Part shown: one piece after another, positions 43,363-53,046 of the stretch
How the letters are laid out: every line of letters starts with the position of its first letter
Position numbering within the stretch: position 1 is the stretch's first letter
Origin: Streptomyces sp. NBC_01471
GTDB taxonomy: Bacteria; Actinomycetota; Actinomycetes; Streptomycetales; Streptomycetaceae
Assembly: GCF_041438865.1 (NCBI RefSeq)
Contig: NZ_CP109450.1
Location: 2,025,001-2,089,000, forward strand
DNA length: 64,000 nucleotides
Direction: 5' to 3'
The notes under the pieces: model-generated
Told to the model about the DNA's origin: nothing
Seen by the model: the letters and a program-made list of their open reading frames with translations, nothing else
Databases searched by the model: none
Position numbers and translations under genes: made by a program

Positions 43363-45222
43363 GTGGTCCCCGCGCATGCGGGGTTGGTCCCAGCTCGCGC
43401 AGCATCCCGGCGAGGAACTCGGCGTGGTCCCCGCGCATGCGGGGTTGGTCCCTCATGCCGGACACCTTACTAACGCTGATGATCGTGGTCCCCGCGCATG
43501 CGGGGTTGGTCCCAAGGGGGGCAGCAGGCGCCCGAGAGGACACGCGTGGTCCCCGCGCATGCGGGGTTGGTCCCGCGGCCACCAGAACAGCGATGGCCTC
43601 AAGCTCGTGGTCCCCGCGCATGCGGGGTTGGTCCCGGCCCGCTCCTGCGCTGCGACCTGCAGGTCGGGTGGTCCCCGCGCATGCGGGGTTGGTCCCCTGT
43701 GGCCGGACCTGTCCGACGACTCGACCCTGTGGTCCCCGCGCATGCGGGGTTGGTCCCATGTCGTCGACCGCGTCGGCCACCGGCAAGAAGTGGTCCCCGC
43801 GCATGCGGGGTTGGTCCCTCCGCCTCACCACGTACACCACGCCCGCGCTCGTGGTCCCCGCGCATGCGGGGTTGGTCCCCAAGCTCCGGCCTGGCGAGCG
43901 CAGAGGACTCGGTGGTCCCCGCGCATGCGGGGTTGGTCCCCACGGCTCGCTCTGGGAGCACAGGAGATCGGGGTGGTCCCCGCGCATGCGGGGTTGGTCC
44001 CCCGAAGTCCACCCAGCAGCGGGAGACGGTGTCGTGGTCCCCGCGCATGCGGGGTTGGTCCCGTCCTCCAGGAGGAGTTCCCACAGCCGACGGTGTGGTC
44101 CCCGCGCATGCGGGGTTGGTCCCCTGAGGGCGGCAAGGTCGGCGAGGACGGTGTCGTGGTCCCCGCGCATGCGGGGTTGGTCCCCTCCGGCACCGGCTCC
44201 GGCTCAGGCGCCGGAAGTGGTCCCCGCGCATGCGGGGTTGGTCCCCCGACAGGCGGGGGGACCAGATCCCGGTACGTGTGGTCCCCGCGCATGCGGGGTT
44301 GGTCCCTTCCGAGCGAGTGTGAGGGCGTGGCCGGTGGTCGTGGTCCCCGCGCATGCGGGGTTGGTCCCCCGGCGCTGTTCGCCGCGGCCCGCGACCACAA
44401 GTGGTCCCCGCGCATGCGGGGTTGGTCCCGTTGCCCGTGCCAACACCACGGCCGCGAACGCGTGGTCCCCGCGCATGCGGGGTTGGTCCCAGCCGAGCGG
44501 GAACGCAAGAAGGCCGAGCAGGGTGGTCCCCGCGCATGCGGGGTTGGTCCCGCGGTGCAGGTCAGCCCATGTGGAACTCGTCTGTGGTCCCCGCGCATGC
44601 GGGGTTGGTCCCCGGTCGGGTCGTGCTGTCGTGACGGCCGAGGGATGGTCCCCGCGCATGCGGGGTTGGTCCCCGGTCGGGTCGTGCTGTCGTGACGGCC
44701 GAGGGGTGGTCCCCGCGCATGCGGGGTTGGTCCCGGCAGCAGGTTGCCGAGCGAGCGGATCGGCAGGTGGTCCCCGCGCATGCGGGGTTGGTCCCGCCGA
44801 CACCCTTCCGTACGCTGCTCCCTGACCGTGGTCCCCGCGCATGCGGGGTTGGTCCCACGGCCTTGAGAACGTGGCTGGACCCGGCGGTGTGGTCCCCGCG
44901 CATGCGGGGTTGGTCCCCGCGAAGGTCTGGCAGGGATTCGACATGAGGTGTGGTCCCCGCGCATGCGGGGTTGGTCCCTGCTGGACGTCGCTCTACCCGG
45001 ACGGCCACTTGTGGTCCCCGCGCATGCGGGGTTGGTCCCTGTCCGCGCTGCGACGGACAACGGATGGGCGCGTGGTCCCCGCGCATGCGGGGTTGGTCCC
45101 GCTTGGCATCCAGCACCATGGCTGCCACTGCGGTGGTCCCCGCGCGTGCGGGGTTGGCCCTCCGGGGGAGAATGAGGAGACCGCCGACACCACTTGGTCC
45201 CCGCGTCAGCGGGGCTAGCCAC
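43363..45222 (+). CRISPR. Type I-E CRISPR array 1: 31 repeats, 30 spacers
   Basis: 29-bp repeats start GTGGTCCCCGCGCAT and end GCGGGGTTGGTCCC; CCCCGC and GCGGGG form the stem around loop GCAT. Repeat starts run every 61 bp from 43363 to 45194, except one 62-bp step (44278 to 44340, a 33-nt spacer). Spacers are 32 nt. The repeat at 44645 starts with A. The last two, at 45133 and 45194, are mutated, marking the old distal end. Spacers 21 and 22 are identical, and spacer 9 (43880-43911) also occurs in array 2. Confidence 0.98.
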
Positions 45223-45463
45223 TCTGCCCGAGCGTCGCAGAGAAGAGGGAAGTTGGTGCGACGGCGGACCGTCAAAGGTCTCAGCGCGGACTCCTACGGC
45301 CCTCGTCTTATCAGCAAGGCCGCGCGCACGGTCCACGCGAGGCCTCCGCCCCCTGCGTGCCGCCGCAGTGATCCTGATCGCGCAGACGAGTCCGGTCAGT
45401 TACGGCCACATTCATCCAATTCACGCACCTTTTCGAAATCTGGCACCCCGGCATAGCCAAGTC

Positions 45464-48400
45464 ATGTCAAATACGTCCATGAATCAAGATCGCCCCCCGC
45501 CCAGGGCGCCCTTCGATCTCTTGTCCGCAGCTGCCCGGCTGGCCTGGGGCAAGCATGACCGTAAGACCGACGGATGGCTTCCGTTGTGGCGGCACATGGC
45601 CGACAGCGCAGCAGTCGCGGGGAAGCTCTGGGACGAGTGGGTTCCCGGGAACGTGAAAGCGCTCGTCGCCGAGGCGCTGCCGGAGGGGGCGGTCGACGCA
45701 CGTCGGCTGATGGTCTTCCTGGCTGCCGCGCACGACACCGGTAAGGCAACTCCCGCCTTCGCATGCCAGGTTGACGGACTCGCGGACCGTATGCGTGGGG
45801 CCGGGCTCGACATGCCGTACCAGAAGCAGTTCGGCACCGACCGGCGCATGGCGCCCCACGGGCTGGCCGGTCAACTGCTCCTCCAGGAATGGCTTTCAGA
45901 TCGTTTCGGGCTGGCCGGCAGGGCCTCCGGGCAGTACGCCGTCGTGGCCGGTGGGCATCACGGGACTCCCCCGGACCACCAGCAGATCCACGACCTCCGC
46001 CTGCATCCGCAGCTGCTGCGCACGCCAGGCGCGAGTGAGGACAACTGGCGTGCCGCACAGTACGAACTGATGGACGCCTGTGCGCGCGTCGCAGGTGTGG
46101 AGGAACGGTTTCCTGACTGGTCATCGGTCCGCCTGCCGCAGACGGTGCAGGTGGTACTGACCGCTGTCGTGATCGTCTCCGACTGGATAGCCAGTTCGTC
46201 CGAGCTGTTTCCGTACGAACCGTCGTCGTGGTCGCCGCCGGGGGCGGTCGGTGAAGCACGGCGTCTGAAAGCCGCGTGGGCGGGGCTCGACCTCCCCGGG
46301 CCGTGGGTACCCGTACAACCGCCCTACTCGGCAGCTGAGTTGTTCAAGGCCCGTTTCGAACTGCCGGACGGCGCCGTGATCAGGCCGGTGCAGGAGGATG
46401 CCGTACGGATGGCGCGGCAGATGCCTGCCGCCGGGTTGCTGATCATCGAAGCGCCCATGGGTGAGGGCAAGACCGAGGCGGCCTTCGCGGCGGCGGAGAT
46501 TCTGGCGGCCAGAGGGGGAGCCGGCGGCTGTCTGGTGGCGCTGCCGACCCGGGCCACGGGTGATGCCATGTTCCCGCGCCTGCTGAGCTGGCTGGAGCAC
46601 CTGCCCGAAGACGGCCCCCGGTCCGTGGTCCTCGCCCATGCGAAGTCCGCGCTCAATGATGTCTGGGCAGGACTGCTGCGAGCGGGCAACCGTACGATCG
46701 CGGCGGTCGAGCCCGACAGCCCGGACGCGGTCGCCGCTGCCGGGGCCGTCCAGCGGTCCAGCCCCTCCGGGCTGCACGCTCATCAGTGGCTGCGCGGGCG
46801 GAAGAAGGCGCTCCTCGCGTCGTTCGCGGTCGGCACCATCGACCAGGTGCTGTTCTCCGGCCTCAAGAGCCGCCACCTGGCGTTACGGCACCTGGGCATC
46901 GCTGGCAAGGTCGTCATCATCGACGAGGTCCACGCTTACGACGCCTATATGAACGCGTACCTCGACCGGGTTCTGGAGTGGCTGGCGGCTTACCGGGTGC
47001 CGGTGGTTCTGCTGTCCGCCACCCTACCCGCGAAGCGGCGCAGGGAGCTGGCGGCGGCGTACGCCGGGGAGAGCGGTACGGGCCCTGCCGGTGACGGCAA
47101 TAATGCGATGGGCACGGCAGCAGAGGCCTATCCGTTGATCACCGCGGTGGCGCCCGGTGCACCGGGCGCCATCGCGACCCCGGCACCCGCCTCGGGGCGT
47201 CGTACCGAGGTGGCGCTGGAGAGACTGGACGACGATCTGTCCTTGCTCGTCCGGCGGCTGGAGACCGAACTGCGCGACGGCGGTTGCGCGTTGGTCGTGC
47301 GCAACACCGTCGACCGGGTGCTGGAGGCGTCGGAGCACCTGCGGAAGCGCTTCGGCGCGGACGCGGTGACCGTGGCGCACTCCCGGTTCCTGGCGGCCGA
47401 CCGCGCCCGCAAGGACACCGAGTTGCGAGAGCGCTTCGGACCGAACGGTGACCGCCCCGCCGGGCCGCACATCGTGGTCGCCAGCCAGGTCGTCGAGCAG
47501 TCGCTCGACATCGATTTCGATCTGCTGGTGACCGACCTGGCCCCGGTCGACCTGATCCTCCAGCGCATGGGGCGGCTGCACCGCCATCCGCGCCGCCGCC
47601 CGGCCGGTCTTGAACAGGCCCGCTGTCTGGTGACCGGTGCTGATTGGCAGTCGGACCCGCCCGAGCCGGTGCGCGGCTCGCTCGGCGTCTACCAGGGACC
47701 GCACATCCTGCTGCGGACGCTCGCCGCCCTGGGCCCGCACTTGGCGGGGGCCCCGCTGGTTCTGCCCGACCACATCAGCCCGCTGGTCCAGTCCGTCTAC
47801 GGAGACCAGCAGACAGGCCCCGAGCACTGGGCGACCGCTCTGGACGACAGCCGTCGGGAGTATCTGACTCGGCTCGCCGGAAAACGGGAGCGAGCCGACG
47901 TGTTCCGGCTCGGCCCGGTGCGCAGGGCCGGGCGGCCCGTGATCGGCTGGCTCGACGCGAACGCGGGGGACGTGGACGACAGCCGTGCCGGCCGGGCACA
48001 AGTGCGGGACAGTGAGGAGAGCTTGGAGGTACTGGTCGTCCAGCGGCAGCGGGACGGCCGGCTGACGACCGTCAGCTGGCTGGACGGGGGGCGGGGAGGG
48101 CTGGACCTGCCCGAGCACACTCCGCCGACGCGGGCGGCCGCTGAAGCGGTCGCCGCCAGCGCGCTGACCCTGCCCTGGCAGTTCTCCAAGCGGTGGGCGA
48201 TCGACAGGACCATCTCCGAGCTGGAGCGATTCCTTGTGCCCGCCTGGCAGGTGAAGGAATGCCCTTGGCTGGCGGGCGAGTTGCTGCTCGTTCTCGACGG
48301 GGATTGTCAGACCCGTCTGGCAGGCTTCGACCTCCGATACAGCTATACGGACGGGCTCCGTGTGTCACCCGTCGGCTCACCGGAAACAAAGGTGCTGGAT

Positions 48401-50218
48401 CCCATGCTGCCCTCCTTCGATCTGGTCTCCCGGCCCTGGCTGCCGGCGCAGCGCCTCGACGGGACCACGGTGGAGCTGTCGCTGCTGGAGGTCTTCGCTC
48501 AGGCGCACACGCTCCGGCGGCTGGTGGGAGATCTTCCCACACAGGAGTTCGCGCTGCTCAGACTGCTGCTGGCGATCCTCCACGACGCGGTGGACGGTCC
48601 GCAGGAGCTGGAGGACTGGGAGGAGCTGTGGGCGGCGAAGGACGCGAAGGCGTTCGCCGCCGTTCCCGAGTACCTCGACCGGCACCGCGCGGGCTTCGAT
48701 CTGCTCCACCCCGAGCGGCCGTTCTTCCAGGTGGCAGGGTTGCGTACGGGGAAGAACGAGATCGCGTCACTGAACCGGATCGTGGCCGACGTACCCAACG
48801 GGGAGCAGTTCTTCGCGATGCGCCGCCCCGGTGTGGAGCGGTTGAGTCTCGCCGAGAGTGCCCGGTGGCTCGTGCACACGCACGCGTACGACTCGTCCGG
48901 CATCAAGTCCGGTATGGAAGGCGACGACCGGGTCAAGGGGGGCAAGGTCTATCCCCAGGGCGTCGGCTGGGCGGGCGGCCTCGGCGGGGTCTTCGCGGAG
49001 GGGACCACGCTGCGCGACACTCTGCTGCTGAATCTGATCGCGACGGGCGAGGACATTCTGACGGCGGACCGGAAGGCGGACATGCCCGTCTGGCGTCGCG
49101 ATTCGCCACCAGGGCCCGGCGTATCGCAGGAGGACCCGTCCGTCACCCGCCCCTCGGGCCCACGCGACCTCTACACCTGGCAGTCCCGGCGGCTGCTCCT
49201 GCACACCGAGGACGACGCCGTCACCGGGGTCGTCCTCGGATACGGTGATCCGCTCGCGCCGCACAACCGCTGGAAGGCGGAGCCCATGACAGGCTGGCGG
49301 CGCAGTCCGGCCCAGGAGAAGAAACTGGGCCTCCCCACGGTCTATCTGCCGCGGCAGCACGATCCGAACCGTGCGGCATGGCGGGGCCTGGCCAGTCTGC
49401 TGTACGCCCAGCGGTCGGAGACCGACACCACCGGCCGGGGCACGGACCGGAGCATCCCGTCGGGGGTGGTCAGGTGGCTCACCCTGCTGTGCAGCGAGGA
49501 CGTGCTCCGGCCTGACGCACTCATCCGTACGCGCCTCGTCGGGGCGGTGTACGGAACGCAGCAGTCCGTCGTGGACGAGGTGGTCGACGACGCGATCACT
49601 CTGCCGGTCATCCTGCTCCACCAGGAACGCCCGCTGCACGGTGCGGCGGCCGTCGACGCGGCCTCGGACGCCGAAAAGGCGGTGTCCGCGCTGGGACACC
49701 TCGCGGGCCACCTCGCCCGCGCCGCGGGTTCGGAGCCGGGTCCGGCCACGGAGACGGCTCGCGACCTGGGATTCGGGGCGTTCGACGGCCCGTACCGGAC
49801 GTGGTTGCGGACGCTCGGGGAGACTGATGACCCGCTCGCCGCCCGCGCCGCTTGGCAGTCCACCGCCCGCCGGATCGTGCATGGCCTCGGCCGGCAGCTC
49901 CTCGCCACCGCAGGCCCGGCCGCAGCGGAGGGGCGCGTCGTCGATATCCCGCGTGTCGGCAAGCGCTGGGTGGACGACTCCCGTGCGGACCTGTGGTTCC
50001 GGACCCGGATCAACAAGGTGCTGCCTCCACAACCGCGCTCTCCGGAACCGGAGGATTCGCGGGGAACACCCCCGGACACGGCGTCCGTCGCTGTCGACGC
50101 CGCTGCCGATACCGCCGCCAGTACCGCCGCCGCCGATGCCAATGCCGATGCCGATGCCGATGCCGCGGAAGTTCAGCCCGACGACGCGCCCACGAAGAGC
50201 ACGGAGCCCACCGTATGA
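45464..50218 (+). CDS. cas3-cse1: Cas3-Cse1 (CasA) fusion protein
   Basis: From ATG 45464, 1584 residues. An upstream frame runs back into the array and is not coding; ATG 45479 is an alternative start. Residues 1-about 975 are Cas3: HD nuclease residues H44, H90-D91 and GGHHGTPPD (163-170), helicase Walker A APMGEGKT (330-337), DEVH box (487-490), SATLP, and SQVVEQSLDIDFD with LQRMGRLHRH. From about 984 (FDLVSRPWLPAQRLDG) to about 1535 it is Cse1, including GGKVYPQGVGWAGGLGGVF and RVGKRWVDDSRADLW. An Ala/Asp-rich tail follows. The fusion ties the nuclease-helicase to the PAM-recognition subunit of Cascade. Confidence 0.95.
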   Translation: MSNTSMNQDRPPPRAPFDLLSAAARLAWGKHDRKTDGWLPLWRHMADSAAVAGKLWDEWVPGNVKALVAEALPEGAVDARRLMVFLAAAHDTGKATPAFACQVDGLADRMRGAGLDMPYQKQFGTDRRMAPHGLAGQLLLQEWLSDRFGLAGRASGQYAVVAGGHHGTPPDHQQIHDLRLHPQLLRTPGASEDNWRAAQYELMDACARVAGVEERFPDWSSVRLPQTVQVVLTAVVIVSDWIASSSELFPYEPSSWSPPGAVGEARRLKAAWAGLDLPGPWVPVQPPYSAAELFKARFELPDGAVIRPVQEDAVRMARQMPAAGLLIIEAPMGEGKTEAAFAAAEILAARGGAGGCLVALPTRATGDAMFPRLLSWLEHLPEDGPRSVVLAHAKSALNDVWAGLLRAGNRTIAAVEPDSPDAVAAAGAVQRSSPSGLHAHQWLRGRKKALLASFAVGTIDQVLFSGLKSRHLALRHLGIAGKVVIIDEVHAYDAYMNAYLDRVLEWLAAYRVPVVLLSATLPAKRRRELAAAYAGESGTGPAGDGNNAMGTAAEAYPLITAVAPGAPGAIATPAPASGRRTEVALERLDDDLSLLVRRLETELRDGGCALVVRNTVDRVLEASEHLRKRFGADAVTVAHSRFLAADRARKDTELRERFGPNGDRPAGPHIVVASQVVEQSLDIDFDLLVTDLAPVDLILQRMGRLHRHPRRRPAGLEQARCLVTGADWQSDPPEPVRGSLGVYQGPHILLRTLAALGPHLAGAPLVLPDHISPLVQSVYGDQQTGPEHWATALDDSRREYLTRLAGKRERADVFRLGPVRRAGRPVIGWLDANAGDVDDSRAGRAQVRDSEESLEVLVVQRQRDGRLTTVSWLDGGRGGLDLPEHTPPTRAAAEAVAASALTLPWQFSKRWAIDRTISELERFLVPAWQVKECPWLAGELLLVLDGDCQTRLAGFDLRYSYTDGLRVSPVGSPETKVLDPMLPSFDLVSRPWLPAQRLDGTTVELSLLEVFAQAHTLRRLVGDLPTQEFALLRLLLAILHDAVDGPQELEDWEELWAAKDAKAFAAVPEYLDRHRAGFDLLHPERPFFQVAGLRTGKNEIASLNRIVADVPNGEQFFAMRRPGVERLSLAESARWLVHTHAYDSSGIKSGMEGDDRVKGGKVYPQGVGWAGGLGGVFAEGTTLRDTLLLNLIATGEDILTADRKADMPVWRRDSPPGPGVSQEDPSVTRPSGPRDLYTWQSRRLLLHTEDDAVTGVVLGYGDPLAPHNRWKAEPMTGWRRSPAQEKKLGLPTVYLPRQHDPNRAAWRGLASLLYAQRSETDTTGRGTDRSIPSGVVRWLTLLCSEDVLRPDALIRTRLVGAVYGTQQSVVDEVVDDAITLPVILLHQERPLHGAAAVDAASDAEKAVSALGHLAGHLARAAGSEPGPATETARDLGFGAFDGPYRTWLRTLGETDDPLAARAAWQSTARRIVHGLGRQLLATAGPAAAEGRVVDIPRVGKRWVDDSRADLWFRTRINKVLPPQPRSPEPEDSRGTPPDTASVAVDAAADTAASTAAADANADADADAAEVQPDDAPTKSTEPTV

Positions 50219-50982
50219 CCACCGCCGACCGAAGCCCTCAGCCGACACAGCCCGCCTGCTCCTCGACCGCGCCCCCGCCGGACCGGCGTCGCGCGCCAGG
50301 TCCGGCCGGGCAGGCCGCCGGGCGCTGTATCTCACGGCTCCAGGGCCGGTACCACCAGGACAACCCGGCCGCCGTGGCGGACCTCGCGAGACTGCGGCGC
50401 GGCGCCGGGAAGACAGCACATCAGCTCCAGGATCACTGGGGCCTGGGCGGCCTGGAGGATCTGGCGGAGGTCATCGCGGCCACCGGGGCGGACGTACGAC
50501 GCGAACATGCCGAGGAAGCGGTGTACCTCGCGGTGACCCTCTGGGCCCTTCACCAGCAGTCCCTCCGTGACAGCAATATGCACCACACCAAGGGGAGCCT
50601 GGGAGGGGCCGTTCGGACGCTGATGCGCAAAAAGCAGAGCGAGGACCCCTCCGAGGACGAACTGAACGAACCGCTCCGGACGCGTCTCGTCCGGGTCGGC
50701 ACCGCCGAATCGATCGAGTCGGTGGCCGTGCGGCTCCGGGAGATCGTGCTGCTGCTCCGCGGGGAGCAGGTGCCGCTCGACTACGCGCGGCTCGCGGACC
50801 AGCTCTACCGCTGGCAGTCCCGAACGGAGCGAGCCGCCGTACGCCGGGAGTGGGGCCGGGAGTTCCACCTCGCCGCTGCCACCGGTAAGGCCGGCCGGGA
50901 AAGCGGTGGCGCCGCAGGCGACTCGATCGACCACACGTTGAGTGCCGACGCGGAGGACGGCGGCTACGGGTCCGGAGAATGA
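50215..50982 (+). CDS. cse2: Cascade small subunit Cse2 (CasB)
   Basis: ATG 50215 overlaps the fusion gene stop by four bases; 255 residues. After a Pro/Ala-rich lead of about 35 residues, CISRLQGRYHQDNPAAVADLARLRRGAGK matches the Cse2 N-terminus. YLAVTLWALHQQSLRDS, then GSLGGAVRTLMRKK, and the final LADQLYRWQSRTERAAVRREWGREFH complete the all-helical fold. Cse2 dimers bridge the backbone of type I-E Cascade and stabilise the R-loop. The acidic C-terminal tail (SADAEDGGYGSGE) is extra. Confidence 0.92.
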   Translation: MTTADRSPQPTQPACSSTAPPPDRRRAPGPAGQAAGRCISRLQGRYHQDNPAAVADLARLRRGAGKTAHQLQDHWGLGGLEDLAEVIAATGADVRREHAEEAVYLAVTLWALHQQSLRDSNMHHTKGSLGGAVRTLMRKKQSEDPSEDELNEPLRTRLVRVGTAESIESVAVRLREIVLLLRGEQVPLDYARLADQLYRWQSRTERAAVRREWGREFHLAAATGKAGRESGGAAGDSIDHTLSADAEDGGYGSGE

Positions 50983-51061
50983 CCACTCCCCTCATACCCA
51001 TCGATCGGCCTCCGCTCCGCCCCACCCACGCCCATCGAACATGCAAAGGAACTGAGCACGC

Positions 51062-52291
51062 GTGACCAGAACGATTCTCGATATCCACATCCTCCAGACC
51101 GTCCCGCCGAGCAACCTCAACCGGGACGACACCGGCACCCCAAAATCCGCTGTCTACGGAGGCGTCCGCCGCGCCCGCGTCTCCAGTCAGGCGTGGAAGC
51201 GTGCCACGCGCAAGGCGTTCTCCGACCTGCTCGACGACTCCGAACTAGGGGTTCGGACCAAGAAAGTCGCCGAAGTACTGGCCGCTCGGATCACCGCTCT
51301 GGACGCGTCGACACCGCAGTCCGCCGCTGTGGAGCTGGCCGCCGAGACCATGCGGGCGGCGACCGGATCGAAGATCGAAATTCCCAAGCGCAAGGCGAAG
51401 GACAACGAGAACAGCGAAAGTGATGCTGCGCCTGAATCCGCCTATCTGATGTTCTTGAGCGGGCGCCAGATCAATTCCCTCGCGGAGCTGGCCGTCGAGG
51501 GCGGAAAGGGCGGAGATCTCAAGGCGCTCAAGGAGTTCTTCAAGGGCAGGGAGAACAAGGCACGCGCGAAGCAGCTGGTCGATACCGAACACTCCGTGGA
51601 TATCGCGCTGTTCGGCCGTATGGTCGCGGACTCAACCGACCTCAACGTGGATGCGGCCGCTCAGGTGGCGCACGCACTGAGCGTGCACCCGGTCGAGGTC
51701 GAATCGGACTATTTCACGGCCGTCGACGACAAGAACACGGACGCCGAGATGGGTGCCGGCATGATCGGTTCCGTCGATTTCAACTCATCCACTCTCTATC
51801 GGTACGCGGCGGTCGATGTCGACAAGCTCCAGGAGAACCTGGGAACCGGGCTGCACGAGGGCCGTCCCGCCGAACCCACCCGGCGAGCCGTGGCGGCGTT
51901 CCTCGAAGGCTTCATCACCTCGCTCCCCACCGGGAAGATCAACACCTTCGGCCACCACACGCTGCCCGCCGCGGTCATCGTCAAGCTGCGGTCCCGGCGC
52001 CCCATCAGCTTCGTCGCCGCATTCGAGAAGCCCGTAGCCGTGGGTGCGGAGGGTGGCTACCTCCGGCAGAGCTGCGAACAACTCGCTGCGTATGTGCCCA
52101 CTCTGGAAGAGGCGTTCGGGCTCACCGGCGACACGAAGAGCTGGGTGGTACGGGTGGGCGCTGATACCGAAGCTCTGTCCTCCCTCGGGACGGAGCTTCC
52201 GCTGCGGGACCTGGTGACGGCTGTGGGAGACGCCGTCACCGCCCGAATGGAGCCCGAGTCGGCAGCATCCGGGGCGGAGAGCCAGGCATGA
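51062..52291 (+). CDS. cas7e: Cascade backbone Cas7e (Cse4/CasC)
   Basis: The GTG at 51062, behind AAAGGAAC, gives 409 residues. It opens TILDIHILQTVPPSNLNRDDTGTPKSAVYGGVRRARVSSQAWKRATR, the Cas7e RRM start and crRNA-binding loop. It continues through DIALFGRMVADSTDLNVDAAAQVAHALSVHPVEVESDYFTAVDD and TLYRYAAVDVDKL. The protein forms the six-copy filament along the crRNA. A 79-bp gap separates it from cse2, the only real gap in the operon. The Lys/Glu-rich insert near residues 100-120 is longer than in E. coli CasC. Confidence 0.94.
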   Translation: MTRTILDIHILQTVPPSNLNRDDTGTPKSAVYGGVRRARVSSQAWKRATRKAFSDLLDDSELGVRTKKVAEVLAARITALDASTPQSAAVELAAETMRAATGSKIEIPKRKAKDNENSESDAAPESAYLMFLSGRQINSLAELAVEGGKGGDLKALKEFFKGRENKARAKQLVDTEHSVDIALFGRMVADSTDLNVDAAAQVAHALSVHPVEVESDYFTAVDDKNTDAEMGAGMIGSVDFNSSTLYRYAAVDVDKLQENLGTGLHEGRPAEPTRRAVAAFLEGFITSLPTGKINTFGHHTLPAAVIVKLRSRRPISFVAAFEKPVAVGAEGGYLRQSCEQLAAYVPTLEEAFGLTGDTKSWVVRVGADTEALSSLGTELPLRDLVTAVGDAVTARMEPESAASGAESQA

Positions 52292-53046
52292 GCGTGCTGC
52301 TGCTGCAGCTCGCGGGGCCCCTCCAGTCATGGGGGTCCGCGGCCCGCTTCACCCGCCGTACCACCGAGAACGCGCCGACCAAGAGCGGTGTCCTCGGGCT
52401 CGTCGCCGCTGCCCAGGGGCGTGCGAGGGACGCCGACATCTCCGATCTCGCCGCGCTGGAGTTCGGCGTACGCGTCGACCAGCCCGGCACCCGGCTCCGC
52501 GATTTCCAGACCGCGCACCACGCCGACTCGGGCAAAGCCATGCCCCTGTCGGAGCGCTTCTACCTCGCGGACGCGGTATTCGTGGCGGGCCTGGCAGGCG
52601 ATCCCAAGCTCATCAACGCGCTGTACCGAGCACTGCTGGATCCGGTGTTTCTTCCCTACCTGGGACGGCGTTCCTGCCCGCCCTCACAGCCGATCACTAT
52701 GGCGGAGCCCCGGGAAACCGGCCTCGAACAGGCCCTTCAGGAAGCGGAATGGAAAGCGTCGAAGTGGTACCAGGATCAGCGTGCCGCTCTTTCCCATCGC
52801 CGGACGGGGTCTGTTTCCCGCCCAGAGCAATTGGAGATCCTGCTCGACTGTCCCGGCGGTGAGACTCCGGACTCCACGCTGCGCGATCTGCCCCTGAGCT
52901 TCGATCCACGGCACAGGCAGTACGCGCTGCGCGGGATACGGGGAGGGCACGTTCCCGCTCCTCCCGATTCACCCACTGCCGCGTCGCAGCCACCGCCGCA
53001 TGATCCGACCAGCCTGCTTTCGCCCGCCGCACCGAGGACAACCTGA
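52288..53046 (+). CDS. cas5e: Cascade subunit Cas5e (CasD)
   Basis: ATG 52288 overlaps cas7e by four bases; 252 residues. LLLQLAGPLQSWGSAARFTRRTTENAPTKSGVLGLVAAAQGRARD is the canonical Cas5e start. GVRVDQPGTRLRDFQTAHH and RFYLADAVFVAGLAG follow. It caps the 5' handle of the crRNA and contacts Cse1, here part of the Cas3 fusion. The final 30 residues are Pro/Ser-rich and probably disordered. Confidence 0.94.
   Translation: MSVLLLQLAGPLQSWGSAARFTRRTTENAPTKSGVLGLVAAAQGRARDADISDLAALEFGVRVDQPGTRLRDFQTAHHADSGKAMPLSERFYLADAVFVAGLAGDPKLINALYRALLDPVFLPYLGRRSCPPSQPITMAEPRETGLEQALQEAEWKASKWYQDQRAALSHRRTGSVSRPEQLEILLDCPGGETPDSTLRDLPLSFDPRHRQYALRGIRGGHVPAPPDSPTAASQPPPHDPTSLLSPAAPRTT

Noticed and set aside
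44278..44340. A 62-bp step in array 1 as an insertion or sequencing error
   Set aside because: 33-nt spacers occur naturally in type I-E arrays, and array 2 has one too (55460-55492); not reported as anomalous.
43341..45336. Long open frames on both strands across CRISPR array 1, with periodic peptides such as PRACGVGP or PTPHARGP
   Set aside because: They arise because the repeats lack stops in several frames and the 61-bp period cycles through all frames. They are repeat translation products, not genes.
45194..45463. An upstream extension of the Cas3-Cse1 reading frame starting inside the last CRISPR repeat
   Set aside because: The extra 90 residues are low complexity, overlap a degenerate repeat and match no Cas3 N-terminus. 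The Cas3 homology begins just after 45464.
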